A DNA stretch of 22,318 nucleotides from Stemphylium vesicarium (GCA_004380135.1 QXCR01000289.1:1-22318), one strand, 5' to 3'; shown: positions 1-9,026, counted from the stretch's first letter. Notes: generated by a model from the letters alone, not told the origin. Numbers and translations are program-made.

Positions 1-219
1 AGCTAGTAGGGCCGAAGGCCGACTGTTCGATCCTCTACAAGGCCAGTTTCAGCATAAGCCGGCTTGTTTAAGCTGAAATACGCTGTTATGGTGCATAACG
101 CGGTATTGTGAGCTGCTGGAGGGTCTAGTATTGCCTGCCTGTCTGTTATAGGCATGAGCCTAGTGGCCTGCGCGAGAACGCCAGCGCCTGAGGGCATGCG
201 CTATAAAGAAGGGGGATAT
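1..219. other. Unclassified GC-balanced flank of the left element
   Basis: This stretch has normal base composition and contrasts with the TpA-saturated DNA that begins near 340. A 64-codon open frame on the minus strand (3-197) runs off near the window edge, and I recognise no family in it. A short palindrome, GGCCGAAGGCC, lies near position 11; a similar one occurs near 9676. It may be the end of another transposon cut by the window border, but nothing here proves that. Confidence 0.3.
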
Positions 220-339
220 TGTCAGGCCGGGTCAGGCCAGATGACGATATATACTATCCTGCACCATGATCAGTAGTTCACTGATCATACGTACCTTTTT
301 GGTTGCATGGCGTAGTGGTGCAGGGCTGCGTCCTGACAA
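220..339 (+). repeat. Left 120-bp terminal inverted repeat
   Basis: It begins TGTCAGG and ends CCTGACAA, so the repeat unit itself has 7-bp inverted ends. It contains a tandem GTCAGGCC motif at its outer edge. It pairs with 2272-2391. Confidence 0.9.
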
Positions 340-559
340 GTATCTCTTAAGACCTTTAAAAGTAGAGAACGTCTAAAGTGTCTAAAATAATTACTTTATA
401 AAAAGCAAATCTATAGTTTTGCGCTAAATAAAATGCCTTAGTAAACGTGTCGTAGGTTATTAGGATATATAGGCATTATAAGCTTTAAATATAACTAGCT
501 ATATACTATTAATACTTTAGTGGTATTTAAATTATTAAATAATTAGCTATGATAATAGC

Positions 560-2075
560 TAATATTTGTTTATTCTCTAGTATAACATTTACTTTTTTCT
601 TAGCAATACTTAGCTACTCTATATTGCTACCTTAGTCTGAGAAGCCTTCGAAGTTAGTCGTGTTGCCCTAATCTATCTCGTCGTCCTTTTCAGCCATAGC
701 CTTGGCCTCCTCCTACTACTCTTTAGTCTTATACTCATTTCCAAATTTATTATAGTATGCATTGATATTAGAGTCCTCGTCTAGCTCCTCTTTACACTTA
801 TCGCTATCTTTGCCTTTAATATATGGCTTATTACTCTGTAGAAGGGTGTCGTCGCTAAGCCCTAAGGCGCTAATTAGAGATGGCGGCTCTACTTATCTAT
901 ATAGGTTAGTTTATACCTATAATAAAAGACTATATTAAACTTACTTCTAATCTTTATTAGTAATAACTACTAACTCTTTAGGCGTTAAGCTATCTTAAAA
1001 GTATTACTACTCCTCTTTCGCCTCTTTACTATTAAAGGAGTTATTCTTTAGCTTCTATAGTTTATTATAATATATTTAGCGTATAATCTTTTTAAGGATA
1101 CTACTAGAGCTATAAATACGTAGGTATAGGTAACTATAGCTCTCTATATTTAAGCTATTTATTATTATTATAATCTTCTCTAAGGCCTTATCGTATTACT
1201 TTAAATTAATATTATAGTATATATCTTCCTATTTCTTATAGATATAATTAAGTTTTATCTATATCTACTCTACTAAAGTTTATAAGTATTTAGATATAAT
1301 AAGTAGCTATAATAACTTACTACTTTATATACCCTAGAAGTATTTCTTATTAAGCTACTCTTACGCTGCGCTTAGTATCTCCGCTTACCTATTTACGTCT
1401 ACTATCTTATAGCTATTCTTCTTCTTAATCTTATTCTTAAGGTAGTACTTTATAGCCTAGTCTATACTTCTTATAGCGTTAAGCGCCTTACTCTCTATAG
1501 TACGTATAGGCTGGCAAATGGGTTGGGGCAACCGCGGGCTAGGTTGGGGTTGGGTCATGGGCTGCAAGGACCAGAGTCGGGGTTGGGTCGGGGGTACACC
1601 GGCCCGGGTCGGGGTTGGGGTGGGGCCACTCTAGCACGGGGCTGGGCCTAGTTGGGGTTAGGTCATCTCGTTCTCCTCTAAAAAAGTCGCTTATATAGAG
1701 CTTCTACATTATTATAGTTATTTATTATAACTCCTATATATATAGCTTTATTATGATGCGTAGGCAGCGCAGCTATCTAAATTTATAGCTATTTTCGACT
1801 AACCTAACCCTGACCCCTACTATAGCCCAGCCTATACCTAGCCCTACTTAAGGCTAACCTAACCTTGCCTCTATGCTATTACTAATCACCTTAGGTTGGT
1901 GTTGGGTTGGGTTAGGGCCGCTGCCAAGACGACCCAACCCCAACCCAACCTAGACCCATTTGCCAGTCTAAGTACGTAGAGTGGTCTGGTCCCTTTACGC
2001 TATTATATAAGTAGTATTACTTAATAGGCCTTTATATAGAACCTTTGGGTTTATAGGGCGGCCTTTTTAAGATAC
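560..2075 (-). pseudogene. Unidentified gene of the 120-bp-TIR element, RIP-destroyed and interrupted
   Basis: Read on the minus strand from about 2075 to 1979, then 1498 down to about 560, one frame gives protein-like sequence. It is rich in Lys, Glu, Ile and Tyr, with TAG or TAA at places where Gln or Trp would be expected. The downstream (C-terminal) part is acidic and low-complexity, with runs of Glu, Asp, Lys and Asn around 840-600. A Gly-Arg-Pro-Ile-Asn-Pro stretch lies near the upstream end, just below 2075. If the 464-bp hAT element and one copy of its 8-bp target duplication are removed, the frame runs continuously across the site. I do not recognise the family. By position it is probably the element's transposase or an accessory gene, which is inference. 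The exact ends are uncertain. Confidence 0.5.
1507..1970. mobile_element. 464-bp non-autonomous hAT-type element with 8-bp target duplication
   Basis: The ends are inverted repeats: TAGGCTGGCAAATGGG at the left, and the reverse complement of TAGACTGGCAAATGGG at the right (15 of 16 match). They are followed inward by GGGTTGGGG-type subterminal repeats. AGTACGTA occurs immediately outside both ends (1499-1506 and 1971-1978), a perfect 8-bp target-site duplication, which is the size hAT transposases make. No coding capacity is visible. Its GC content is far higher than that of the host element around it, so it either inserted after most RIP or escaped it. A related end occurs at 3531. Confidence 0.88.
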
Positions 2076-2271
2076 ACCTAAGCTACGCTACGTAATAATA
2101 TTATTTACTTTATCCTGTTCGTAGTCGTATCCCTATAGAAGTTAATATAAGCTATTATAATTAACTATTATAATTACCTTAGTAAGCTTCTCCTACTTAT
2201 TACGCTAAAAACCTAGTAGAATCTAAGTAGAAGTGCGCAGGACGAGACCCTCTAGAACGTTAATAGGCTTA

Positions 2272-2391
2272 TTGTCAGGACGCAGCCCTGCACCACTACG
2301 CCATGCAACCAAAAGGGTACGTATGATGAGTGAACTACTGATCATGGTGCAGGATAGTATATATCGTCATCTGGCCTGACCCGGCCTGACA
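2272..2391 (-). repeat. Right 120-bp terminal inverted repeat
   Basis: Reverse complement of 220-339 with about two mismatches. It ends CCTGACA at the outer border. Confidence 0.9.
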
Positions 2392-2495
2392 CTTATCTTT
2401 AATAGTTACTATTATAAGAGCCGTAATAAATAGCTATAATAAAGTATAAGTTATAGTAGTAGCTAAGAGGATAGAGCCGATTTTAAATGTTAATA

Positions 2496-2566
2496 TTTAT
2501 AGGTGAGGTTACCTATGCACTGCGCTAGCGCTAGCGCTAGCGTATAAACGCAATCTCACCTATAAA
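2496..2566. repeat. 15-bp inverted repeat enclosing a GCTAGC palindrome, upstream of the H3 relic
   Basis: Positions 2496-2510 and 2552-2566 are inverted copies (14 of 15 match; core TATAGGTGAG and CTCACCTATA). Between them lies a perfect 20-bp palindrome made of repeated CGCTAG (2523-2542). The outer repeat ends 135 bp before the H3 start codon. It could be a promoter element, a cruciform-forming site or a remnant of a small element. The position suggests a promoter, which is inference. Confidence 0.55.
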
Positions 2567-2701
2567 CACTTTAATCTCCCACACTAATACATAAGACACC
2601 TCTACACGTAGCATAATAATAGTGCTTTATTATAGTTACGTTCACCCCTACCTGCAAATTTACGCTACTAACCTACAACACCTACGCGTCCAACTACTAT
2701 A

Positions 2702-3209
2702 ATGGCCCGTACAAAGCAAACCGCGCGAAAGTTAGTTAGGGGCAAAGCGCCAATAAAGGCCCTAAAATTAAAGGCCGCCCGTACTATAAAGTCTACAGCT
2801 ACTAATGCAATAAAAAGGTGAAAAAGATTTAAGCTAGGTAGTACGTTATTATAGCGTGTTATTACTAGTAATAGTCTAACAATACACAGCTATTGCGCTT
2901 AGAGAGATCAAGAAGTACTAGAAGAGTATAGATCTCCTTCTACGCAAGCTACCCTTTAGCCGACTTGTTCGCAAGATTGCGCACGCGGAACGGTCATATG
3001 TGCGCTTCTAGGCATCTGCAATGCTAGCTATTTAAGAGGTAGCTAAGGCGTAGTTAGTTAGCTATTTTAAAGGTATTATTAACTACTACCCTATTATACT
3101 TAAAATGCTAATTTTAATAGATTACAATATAAACGCTATCTACGCAAAGCGCGTTATAATATAATAGAAGGACTCTAAGCTTGCTTATAGATACTATAAC
3201 AAACTCTAG
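2702..3209 (+). pseudogene. Divergent histone H3 gene, RIP-inactivated, with two introns
   Basis: The frame opens MARTKQTARK, the exact H3 N-terminus, and continues with GKAP and KAAR. After a likely intron (2838-2889) it reads like the H3 core: ALREI, a Tyr-stop-Lys-Ser where RRYQKS is expected, and RKLPF. A second GT-AG intron (3073-3120) joins the exons so that F-K-D-Y-N-I-N-A-I-Y-A-K-R-V matches the H3 stretch FEDTNLCAIHAKRV. At least six stops lie in frame, several where H3 has Gln, so it cannot make full-length protein. Beyond RIP it is already divergent: Ser10 is Leu, Arg17 is Ile, Lys27 is Thr and Ser28 is Ile, while Lys4, Lys9, Lys14, Lys18 and Lys23 are kept. One residue is added before the first intron and one lost after it. 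The introns show it is not a processed copy. Its neighbours are transposons. Confidence 0.88.
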
Positions 3210-3373
3210 CGTAATAGGCCTAAGTTTACGTACTAGAAAGCGAATAAGGTTATAGTCTAAGGAATACATAATATATTTATATAATAGTTAATATAAAAAA
3301 TAAGGTAGTTTTTAGAACTATAATAATATACTATAATAGCTACTACTATATATCTTATAAAATCTTTTAACCT

Positions 3374-3531
3374 AACCTAGCCTATTATAGCCTAACCTAG
3401 CCTACACTAAAAAAGTTAATAACCTAACCTAACCTATACTAAGCACGCTAGTAGTAGGTTATGCTGGGTTGGGTTGGGTTGTATTATGTCAGACCCCGAC
3501 CACAACCCAACCCGACCCATTTGCCAGCCTA
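3374..3531. mobile_element. Right end of a second hAT-type element, left end not found
   Basis: The last bases read inward (minus strand) as TAGGCTGGCAAATGGGT, identical to the left terminus of the element at 1507. The subterminal region has the same AACCTAACC and GGGTTGGG repeats. GCTCGTCG follows at 3532-3539, and I find no second copy of it to the left, so the element is truncated or its left end lies outside the window. The outside sequence changes sharply to ordinary composition. Confidence 0.7.
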
Positions 3532-3995
3532 GCTCGTCGGTGCGGCAGCAGCGAGTATAACGTGGCGTCTGGCATTTTGAAGTTCTCACCACTCGTTTTG
3601 TGCATATACTCTCAAAGGAAAATACGAGACTACAGCTCTAGGGGATGACCGACTATTCGGCGAGGCAGCCGGTGAACTGACCGGATATCTCGTAGGCGAA
3701 GTGGCGTTCGTCCGCGTGACGAAATCTGGCGCCTGATTCGCCAACCAAGATCTCAACAGAATCCTCCACCACGTCAATACACGAGTTTCATAACCGAGAA
3801 TCGATGCTGTTGGGGTTATCTAGTAATGCGCAGCAGATCACCTGACAACCAAATAACCACGTCACTTCGCGAGCAGAGTGTGCTGCCTACTGCCCCACCA
3901 CCACGTATACTTGGATAACTTAGCAACGACCCAACTCTTCGACCAATCCAACTGGATGGCATCCTGCGCTAGGTTTTCCTGAGAATTCCCTCATC
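3532..3995. other. Non-repetitive stretch with no convincing gene
   Basis: Base composition is normal. A 63-codon minus-strand frame (3586-3777) has no recognisable motif. This may be the former upstream region of the HET relic that starts at 3996. Confidence 0.4.
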
Positions 3996-4397
3996 ATGCG
4001 TCTGTTGTGTCTTGAGAACCATAACGAGTTTAGCCTCGAGGAATTCGTTGGCAAGGATATTCGGCCGCATGCTACCTAGGTATTCTTTCGCATACATGGG
4101 GAGCAGCTGACTGCGAGGTTACTTACGCAGACATAATAAATGGAACAGGGAAGAGCAAATCCGGCTAAATTAAGATCTGTCTTTGCAGGAAGCAAGCTGA
4201 GAAGAATGGTCTCCAAAAGATTTGGGTCAATACCTGCTGCATCGACAAGACAAGCAGCACTGAGCTGTCAGAGGCCATCAACTCCATATACTCCTAGTAT
4301 GAGAAGGCGAACACCTGTTTCGTCTACTTGGAAGATTTTTTGCCTGGGACAGAAATTTTTATGGACTCTATGGCTAAGGTCCGGTGGTACTCGCGGG
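3996..4397 (+). pseudogene. HET-domain (heterokaryon incompatibility) gene, N-terminal relic
   Basis: The frame starts MRLLCLENHNEFSLEEFVGKDI, cut here to the family-typical opening MRLL...EEF.GKDI. After a stop and frameshift near 4076 it continues ILSHTWG and EVTYADI, then N-T-C-C-I-D-K, then ELSEAINS, YEKANTCFVYLEDF and R-W-Y-S-R-G. These are the consecutive blocks of the fungal HET domain (PF06985), which triggers programmed death of mixed cells after non-self recognition. The reading is broken by a TAG, a frame shift, a TAA where Tyr is expected and a TAG where Trp is expected. Similarity stops at the R-W-x-x-R-G block, where W-T-L-Q-E-L would normally follow, and a G-rich run replaces it. 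The gene is therefore both mutated and truncated to roughly 130 codons. It converges on the decayed gene at 4523-5770. Confidence 0.87.
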
Positions 4398-4522
4398 GCA
4401 AAGGGGGGTCGAGGTGATGGGGCGGGTGATGGAAGAGGAGGCGATGGGCTCCGAAGGTTCCTGCGCCTCTGCACTGCCTGAGCTTACTTGTTATGGTTTA
4501 GGAGGTAAGGGCATTGCGCGTG

Positions 4523-5770
4523 TCACGTGCGTTGTCCTGGCGCTCCTCCCTCACCTTTATGAGCACTTTCTCCCATTACAAGCATCAGAGATACGTCATG
4601 TAAACAGACCCTGCTGCTGGCCTTTAAGAGGCCAGCTCGAGTAGAACAACAAGACAGAACAACAATACACTTCATACTCTCATTACTGCTTCGCGCAGTT
4701 GCACTTTGATTTGCTACATTCTCCACCGCAATAAAACCGATGAGAGCCCTGATGGTATTGTCGAGCATGCGCCACTGACCTTTGGCTGCGTTGATTAGGT
4801 ATGGAGGTACAGTTATGTGGAGATATGGTTAAACTTACCTTCTTTTGCAGTAATCACATCGGCACCGCTTTTCGCCGCCTGGGCGATAGTCACGCCGGTC
4901 GCCGTCATCGATGCTGCAACTCCGGCCGTCATGCCCCAGAGAATTGCAGCACCACCGACGACTGGGACGACAGGTATTACAAGCAATGTTATGGCAGTTA
5001 ACCCGCTTACTGCAGCGCCAACGCTCCACGCCGCAGTTTTCCCTTTAGTCGCTTTGTTGACTCTTTGCAAAGCGGCTTTGACTGTTAACGACTTCGCCTG
5101 TAGAAGAAGACGCATACCCATGGCCAATGTTTCGATGCTCTCGGCAGTGAGTGTTTGCCCTTGCTCCGCGATTTCTGCAGTGTAATTGGTCAGTCGACTT
5201 AGGAGTAAGACAGACCCAGATCAATCTCCGACCTTGTAAGCCTAGCACAAGATAGACAGCATCGCCTTCCAATATCCCATTCAATTCTCTGGCCGATTCA
5301 GCAACCTTCAGATTCCTGTTGTGCTCGGCGCGCTGTTGACCTGCCTGTCCAATGAACCAGTATGACATTCACAGAAATGCGTGGGCGTTGTTCGACAAGC
5401 GTACGGTATCTTTCCCCATCTTGGCAAGAATTTTGATAAGAGGTAGCCAATGCGCTGGTGTTTTGGGATCCTTGGAAACGAATACGAGAGAACTCGAAAG
5501 ATTCACGATTACTTCCGGGTGCGCCTCTATCGAGGCCAGCAGTTTTTCATGACTAGAGATCGTCAGATCGGCCCGGGTTGCGGTTGGAGCTCAAACTGAC
5601 CCAGTCTCCAAATCCCTTGTTCCCGTGGTGTCTAGCATGTTGCTGTAATGCTCACTTTTTGAACACTCCCGTAGCCATTGCGAAAATCGACGTTGTCTCT
5701 CTTCTCTCGGGAGTGCAACTGGATCTGGTTGTGGTAGGAGTGCCACTTGGTCTGTTTGTGGTGCCGCCAT
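4523..5770 (-). pseudogene. Multi-exon gene with a long hydrophobic segment, family unknown, probably decayed
   Basis: Start at 5770 (MAAPQTDQVALL). Exon 1 is 5601-5770. A GT-AG intron at 5553-5600 (CTGAC branch-like site) joins in phase to exon 2, which is open for 60 codons to a TGA at 5369-5371. The same frame resumes beyond that stop for about 50 codons, then shifts near 5220. A further open segment runs to 4839. It contains about 45 residues rich in Ala, Val, Gly, Ile and Thr with Pro-Val-Val-Pro in the middle, suggesting a membrane hairpin. A clean 53-nt intron (4786-4838, GTAAGT...GCAG) leads to a last exon ending at 4523. Conserved splice sites show a once-real gene. The TGA and frameshift suggest decay, although an unrecognised intron could explain either. 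The facing HET relic makes a role in incompatibility conceivable, but I recognise no domain. Confidence 0.5.
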
Positions 5771-6319
5771 TTTGCGACTCTGTTACCTGCTTCTGCTCGC
5801 TTGCGTTTCCCTCTGGCCTTTAGGAACGTAGGAATATATGAAGTGAAAGAATGGGACACTGCGAGAGACGTATGTCAGGTGCGGACGATGTAGCATGGGA
5901 CGACAAGAACAGGACTTGTCAAGCGTCAAGGTTGGGGAGAATCATGTAGTATTAGGCTATGGGAGAGAGAGGCCTATATACTGAATGGAGCACGCACTAG
6001 TCCTAAGGGGGAAGTGCGTGAGAGCAAACATGCGGTGGAACCTGGAGCAAACAGTACCGGCCCGTGCGGGAGACCCCACGGCCGACAGGACTGAAATAGC
6101 TGGCTTTTATCGATTGAAAGGCTCCGTGAGAACAAAAGCTGATCAAGTCAAAGGTAGCGATGCGAGTGGGAAACTGAATAAAATGAGAAGATATCAATTC
6201 GTTATGATACATTACGTGCAAGTACCATGATCGGCATGCGTGTTGATTTCAATTAATCGACACAAGTTTACGGCTCGTATTTCTAACTACTGTTCCCAGT
6301 TCATCCAGCCTCAGCCCTT
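5771..6319. other. Intergenic, no supported gene
   Basis: Short frames exist on both strands (for example 5985-6230 plus and 6003-6221 minus), but they are mutual shadows without recognisable motifs. The region lies between the 5' end of the decayed gene at 5770 and the 3' end of the peroxygenase at 6320. Confidence 0.4.
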
Positions 6320-7734
6320 CTAACCGTAGACAGCCTTTCTAGTGTAACCAGGAAATTGTTGCAAGTTCTTCGCGTCGATGGCCTTTAACTGGGGGCAGCT
6401 CAAGCTACCAACCAAGTTTCCAACCGTGCTTGTGAGTTTGTCGAGCGCGCCGAGAAGGATGTCGGGCTTCCCTTGTGTAGCCATCTGGTAGAGAAAGCAC
6501 CCGAAGTTATTGCCTTCGAATAGAGACTTAGAACTGAAGATTCCACCGGTAAGGTCTCCGACATCCACACCGACAAAAGAGTTAGGTGTACCAGTATTGC
6601 TGGAATTTATCAGCGGGTTCGAACATGAAAGAATATGACAGGTTGTAATCAAAAGGGAGAAGCTCACCCTCCAACATCGAAAAACTTAGGGTATACAGTG
6701 GCGGCGTTAAGAGCGTCTAAGGAGAAGTATGTTGTCTCGTACGGATACTGGACTGCGCGCTTGTACCAGTTTTCAGGGATGCGTTCTGTTCCTTGAACCG
6801 CTTTGTAGTTTCCGTTCGTTCCTTGAACACCGAACCATGCCTGAAGCACGTCATACGGCAGGATACCGGCGGGGTACTCTGCACTGTGGTTCGCCATAAA
6901 GCGATAGATAAATGTGTAAGCCGCAGGCTGGACAATCACGCCGGAGAAGGGGCCGTTGAAGAAATACGGGTTGGTGGCCTTCTGTACATCAAACCTGTGG
7001 CTGCGGAACTCGGCCAAACTCTCTAGTGTCACCACACCACCAGGCGAATAGTCGATCAACTCCTGAAACTGGCTGGTAACGCACTTATAGTTGTTGCCGT
7101 CCTGGTACAGATCTGAGCGAGTGGGAGAAGCATCGGCTTCATACTTGTTGTGGGAGCCTGACAAGCCATTGCCAAGGGTACCGGTTAACCCTCCCTGGGA
7201 GAGCGAAGGCTTGCCACCCATAGACCAGCTGAGGATGTCGCCGTCAAGGGCTCCGCCCAAGGCAGAGAGGAATTTTGCAAGAACGGGCCCCATGCCAACG
7301 ACACGTGTAGTGACATCGATGTACTGCTGGACGGTGGCGTAGCCATTGTGAGGTAAGAAGTTCTTTCAGCTTGTCAGCATTCAAAGCGTCATCATTGTGC
7401 TCTCATTTATCAGACTTACATGGTTTGCGAACGCGTTCAATCCTGGGCAAGGTCCTCTTAGGTCGTTCGGTCCAGGTGCCACGTACTCATGACCACTTCC
7501 AGCACTGACGTTAATGTACTGTGCTTTTGCGTCGAAGATTGGGATAGGCTCAAAAACAGCAGTGGCTGCACCCGCACCCGATCCCGACTGTCGCTTGGCC
7601 GTCAATCTCGCAGCCTCTTCGGCTCGCTTCAATAAGGCAGGATCGTGTTCGGCAGCATCCAAAATAGCGGTTGGCCACGCGCTGGTAAGGGGTGCTGCGA
7701 CACTAAGTAATACATAAAAAGAAGAGAAATGCAT
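6320..7734 (-). CDS. Secreted heme-thiolate peroxidase / unspecific peroxygenase (Peroxidase_2 family)
   Basis: Three exons: 7420-7734, 6668-7362 and 6320-6599, joined by GT-AG introns 7363-7419 (GTAAGT) and 6600-6667 (GTGAGC). Together they give 429 residues with no disruption. The start chosen is the Met followed by a typical secretion signal (HFSSFYVLLSVAAPLTSA); an in-frame Met 12 codons upstream would spoil it. PCPGLNAFANH (residues 95-105) carries the proximal heme-ligand Cys96. HNKYEADASPTRSD carries the distal acid at about Glu180, equivalent to the Glu of the EHD/EGD motif in chloroperoxidase and peroxygenases. These families (PF01328) use H2O2 to oxygenate or halogenate organic substrates outside the cell; the substrate cannot be read here. 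The length is at the long end for the family, in line with ascomycete versions. A TATA-like box lies about 70 bp upstream. Confidence 0.93.
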
Positions 7735-7804
7735 CTTGTAGGATACCGTCGAGTTGGTGCTGACAATCAAATGCGATCAAACTGGTCGCACAAGTACCTG
7801 CCTG

Positions 7805-7812
7805 CTATATAG
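7805..7812 (-). promoter_or_regulatory. TATA-like box of the peroxygenase gene
   Basis: The minus strand reads ACTATATAG about 70 bp before the chosen ATG at 7734, a plausible distance for a short-leader fungal promoter. Only position and motif support it. Confidence 0.4.
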
Positions 7813-8194
7813 TAATTTCCAAAGTCTAATTATGACATGGCTCCCATGGCTCATTCCACAGGCCTAGACGTCCCATCCTCTTGCCATTTGTGAGACAAAA
7901 CGCGGTACGCCACAATCATAGTCTTTACACACCATTGTAGATCACATTCTCAATCGATGATAATGCATGTTAATCTACAGGCAGGACGACGACGGGCACA
8001 CCCGGTATTGCCTAGTCCACGTTCGATTCGCCTGCGTGTCCCCCATCCCTTTCTTTTGCTTGAACCCTATTCCAATAGCCTCTGACAGGGTTTAAGGTGA
8101 TGTGCAGACTAAGACGGCGGTATACCGAAAGCATCTGGTGGGTCGTCTTTAGTATCCGCCGATCGAGCGCCGTGCCGGCACTAGTGCGCCGAAT
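7813..8194. other. Upstream region of the peroxygenase, no gene seen
   Basis: Normal composition. A 77-codon minus-strand frame (8012-8245) runs into the miniature element at 8203 and has no recognisable motif, so it is not called. Confidence 0.4.
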
Positions 8195-8202
8195 CGGACG
8201 GC

Positions 8203-8633
8203 GGCTGCTGAGATTTGTCCCCAAGTTTTTGAGATTTGTCCCCAACTAAAGTACTAAAAATAGCAACTTTTACACTATATAATCTAAATTTACTATGCTT
8301 ATAAGTATAATTTTTATCTCTAAAGCTATAGATGCGTCTCGTATACTTAGAAGTACTTCTTATCTACTTTTTATAAATTCTAATAGTAACAAGAGCGAGC
8401 TAACTAGAGCTAAAGTTAATAAGAAGCTACTAACTTTAATATATAATTAAACTATGACGTAGACTAATTAGAGGCTTAGAATTCTTAAGGAAGCTGCGCG
8501 AGACCTAAACGTAAGTTATTACGTCTAAGTGTTTACTTATATCTTTGCTAGCGTTAAGTTGTGTGGATGTAAAACGATTTGGTACTTTGGTTGGGGACAA
8601 ATCTCAAAAACTTTGGGACAAATCTCAGCAGCC
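8203..8633. mobile_element. 431-bp miniature inverted-repeat element with 8-bp target duplication
   Basis: The 52-bp terminal inverted repeats at 8203-8254 and 8582-8633 match at 50 of 52 positions. Each contains two tandem copies of GAGATTTGTCCC, spaced 21 bp apart. CGGACGGC flanks both ends exactly (8195-8202 and 8634-8641), a perfect 8-bp target duplication as made by hAT-type transposases, though the termini (GGCTGCTGAG) are unlike the other hAT ends in this window. The 327-bp interior is AT- and TpA-rich with no usable frame, as expected after RIP. Confidence 0.9.
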
Positions 8634-8870
8634 CGGACGGCTCGTGGTACGGTCCGGTATCTGGAGATCCCGACCAATGACAAGCCTTCGCCCTGCGTCC
8701 CAAAACTCAAATCAAGATAATCTCCACCAAGCACAGATGATGACCGAGGCTGCAGACCCAACCACGTGGATCTTGTTGATCGCCATCAAACTCTGTCGCA
8801 CGGTTAGGTGCGGGTATTGTGGATGCAAAAATGTTCGAAGAGAGTGTATGTGTTGTATTCAGACTTTCTA

Positions 8871-9026
8871 ACAAGCAAGTCAAGTCAAGCCGGCTGGCTG
8901 GCTCGAGTGGACCTTGATAAAATGGTGAGTAGCTTGACTTGATCACATAATCAAGCTAAAATAGGTGGCTTGCTTGAGGCTTGACTTGATAGCTTGATAG
9001 CTTAATAGCTTATACTACAAAAATTC
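8871..9026 (-). repeat. 3' terminal region of a hAT element with GCTTGACTTG subterminal repeats
   Basis: It lies directly downstream, on the minus strand, of the hAT transposase stop codon at 9027. It contains repeated GCTTGACTTGA and AGCTTGATAGCTTAATAGCTT units. Near 8872 it holds CAAGCAAGTCAAGTCAAGC, which resembles the termini of the small element at 18510-18668. The opposite end of this hAT element was not found. Confidence 0.55.

Larger units (their letters stand above)
220..2391. mobile_element. 2.17-kb DNA element with 120-bp terminal inverted repeats, RIP-degraded
   Basis: Positions 220-339 and 2272-2391 are near-perfect reverse complements, 120 bp each with only about two mismatches by eye. 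The termini read TGTCAGGCCGGG inward. The interior is extremely rich in TpA and has minus-strand coding potential broken by many stops, which fits RIP after duplication. I see no matching target-site duplication directly outside the ends (left flank GGGGGATAT, right flank CTTATCTTT), so superfamily assignment is open. Long inverted repeats would suit a Mutator-like or another cut-and-paste family. A hAT-type miniature element is nested inside at 1507-1970. Confidence 0.8.

Noticed and set aside
220..2391. Reading the long inverted repeats as LTRs
   Set aside because: The two copies are inverted, not direct, and no LTR-type TG...CA borders with a short direct duplication are seen.
3374..3440. 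CCTAACC-like repeats resembling telomeric sequence
   Set aside because: The units are irregular and match the subterminal repeats of the hAT-type element at 1507-1970; no run of TTAGGG units is present.
4395..4450. G-rich run that could form a G-quadruplex
   Set aside because: Several G-runs are present, but the spacing includes a loop of about 10 bases, and the run begins where the HET similarity breaks off; no functional claim is supported.
4140..4481. 113-codon plus-strand open frame
   Set aside because: It lies in the wrong frame through the HET relic; the HET blocks are read in another frame of the same strand.
4817..5185. 122-codon plus-strand open frame
   Set aside because: It is the antisense of the hydrophobic segment of the minus-strand gene, whose splice sites and composition are much better.
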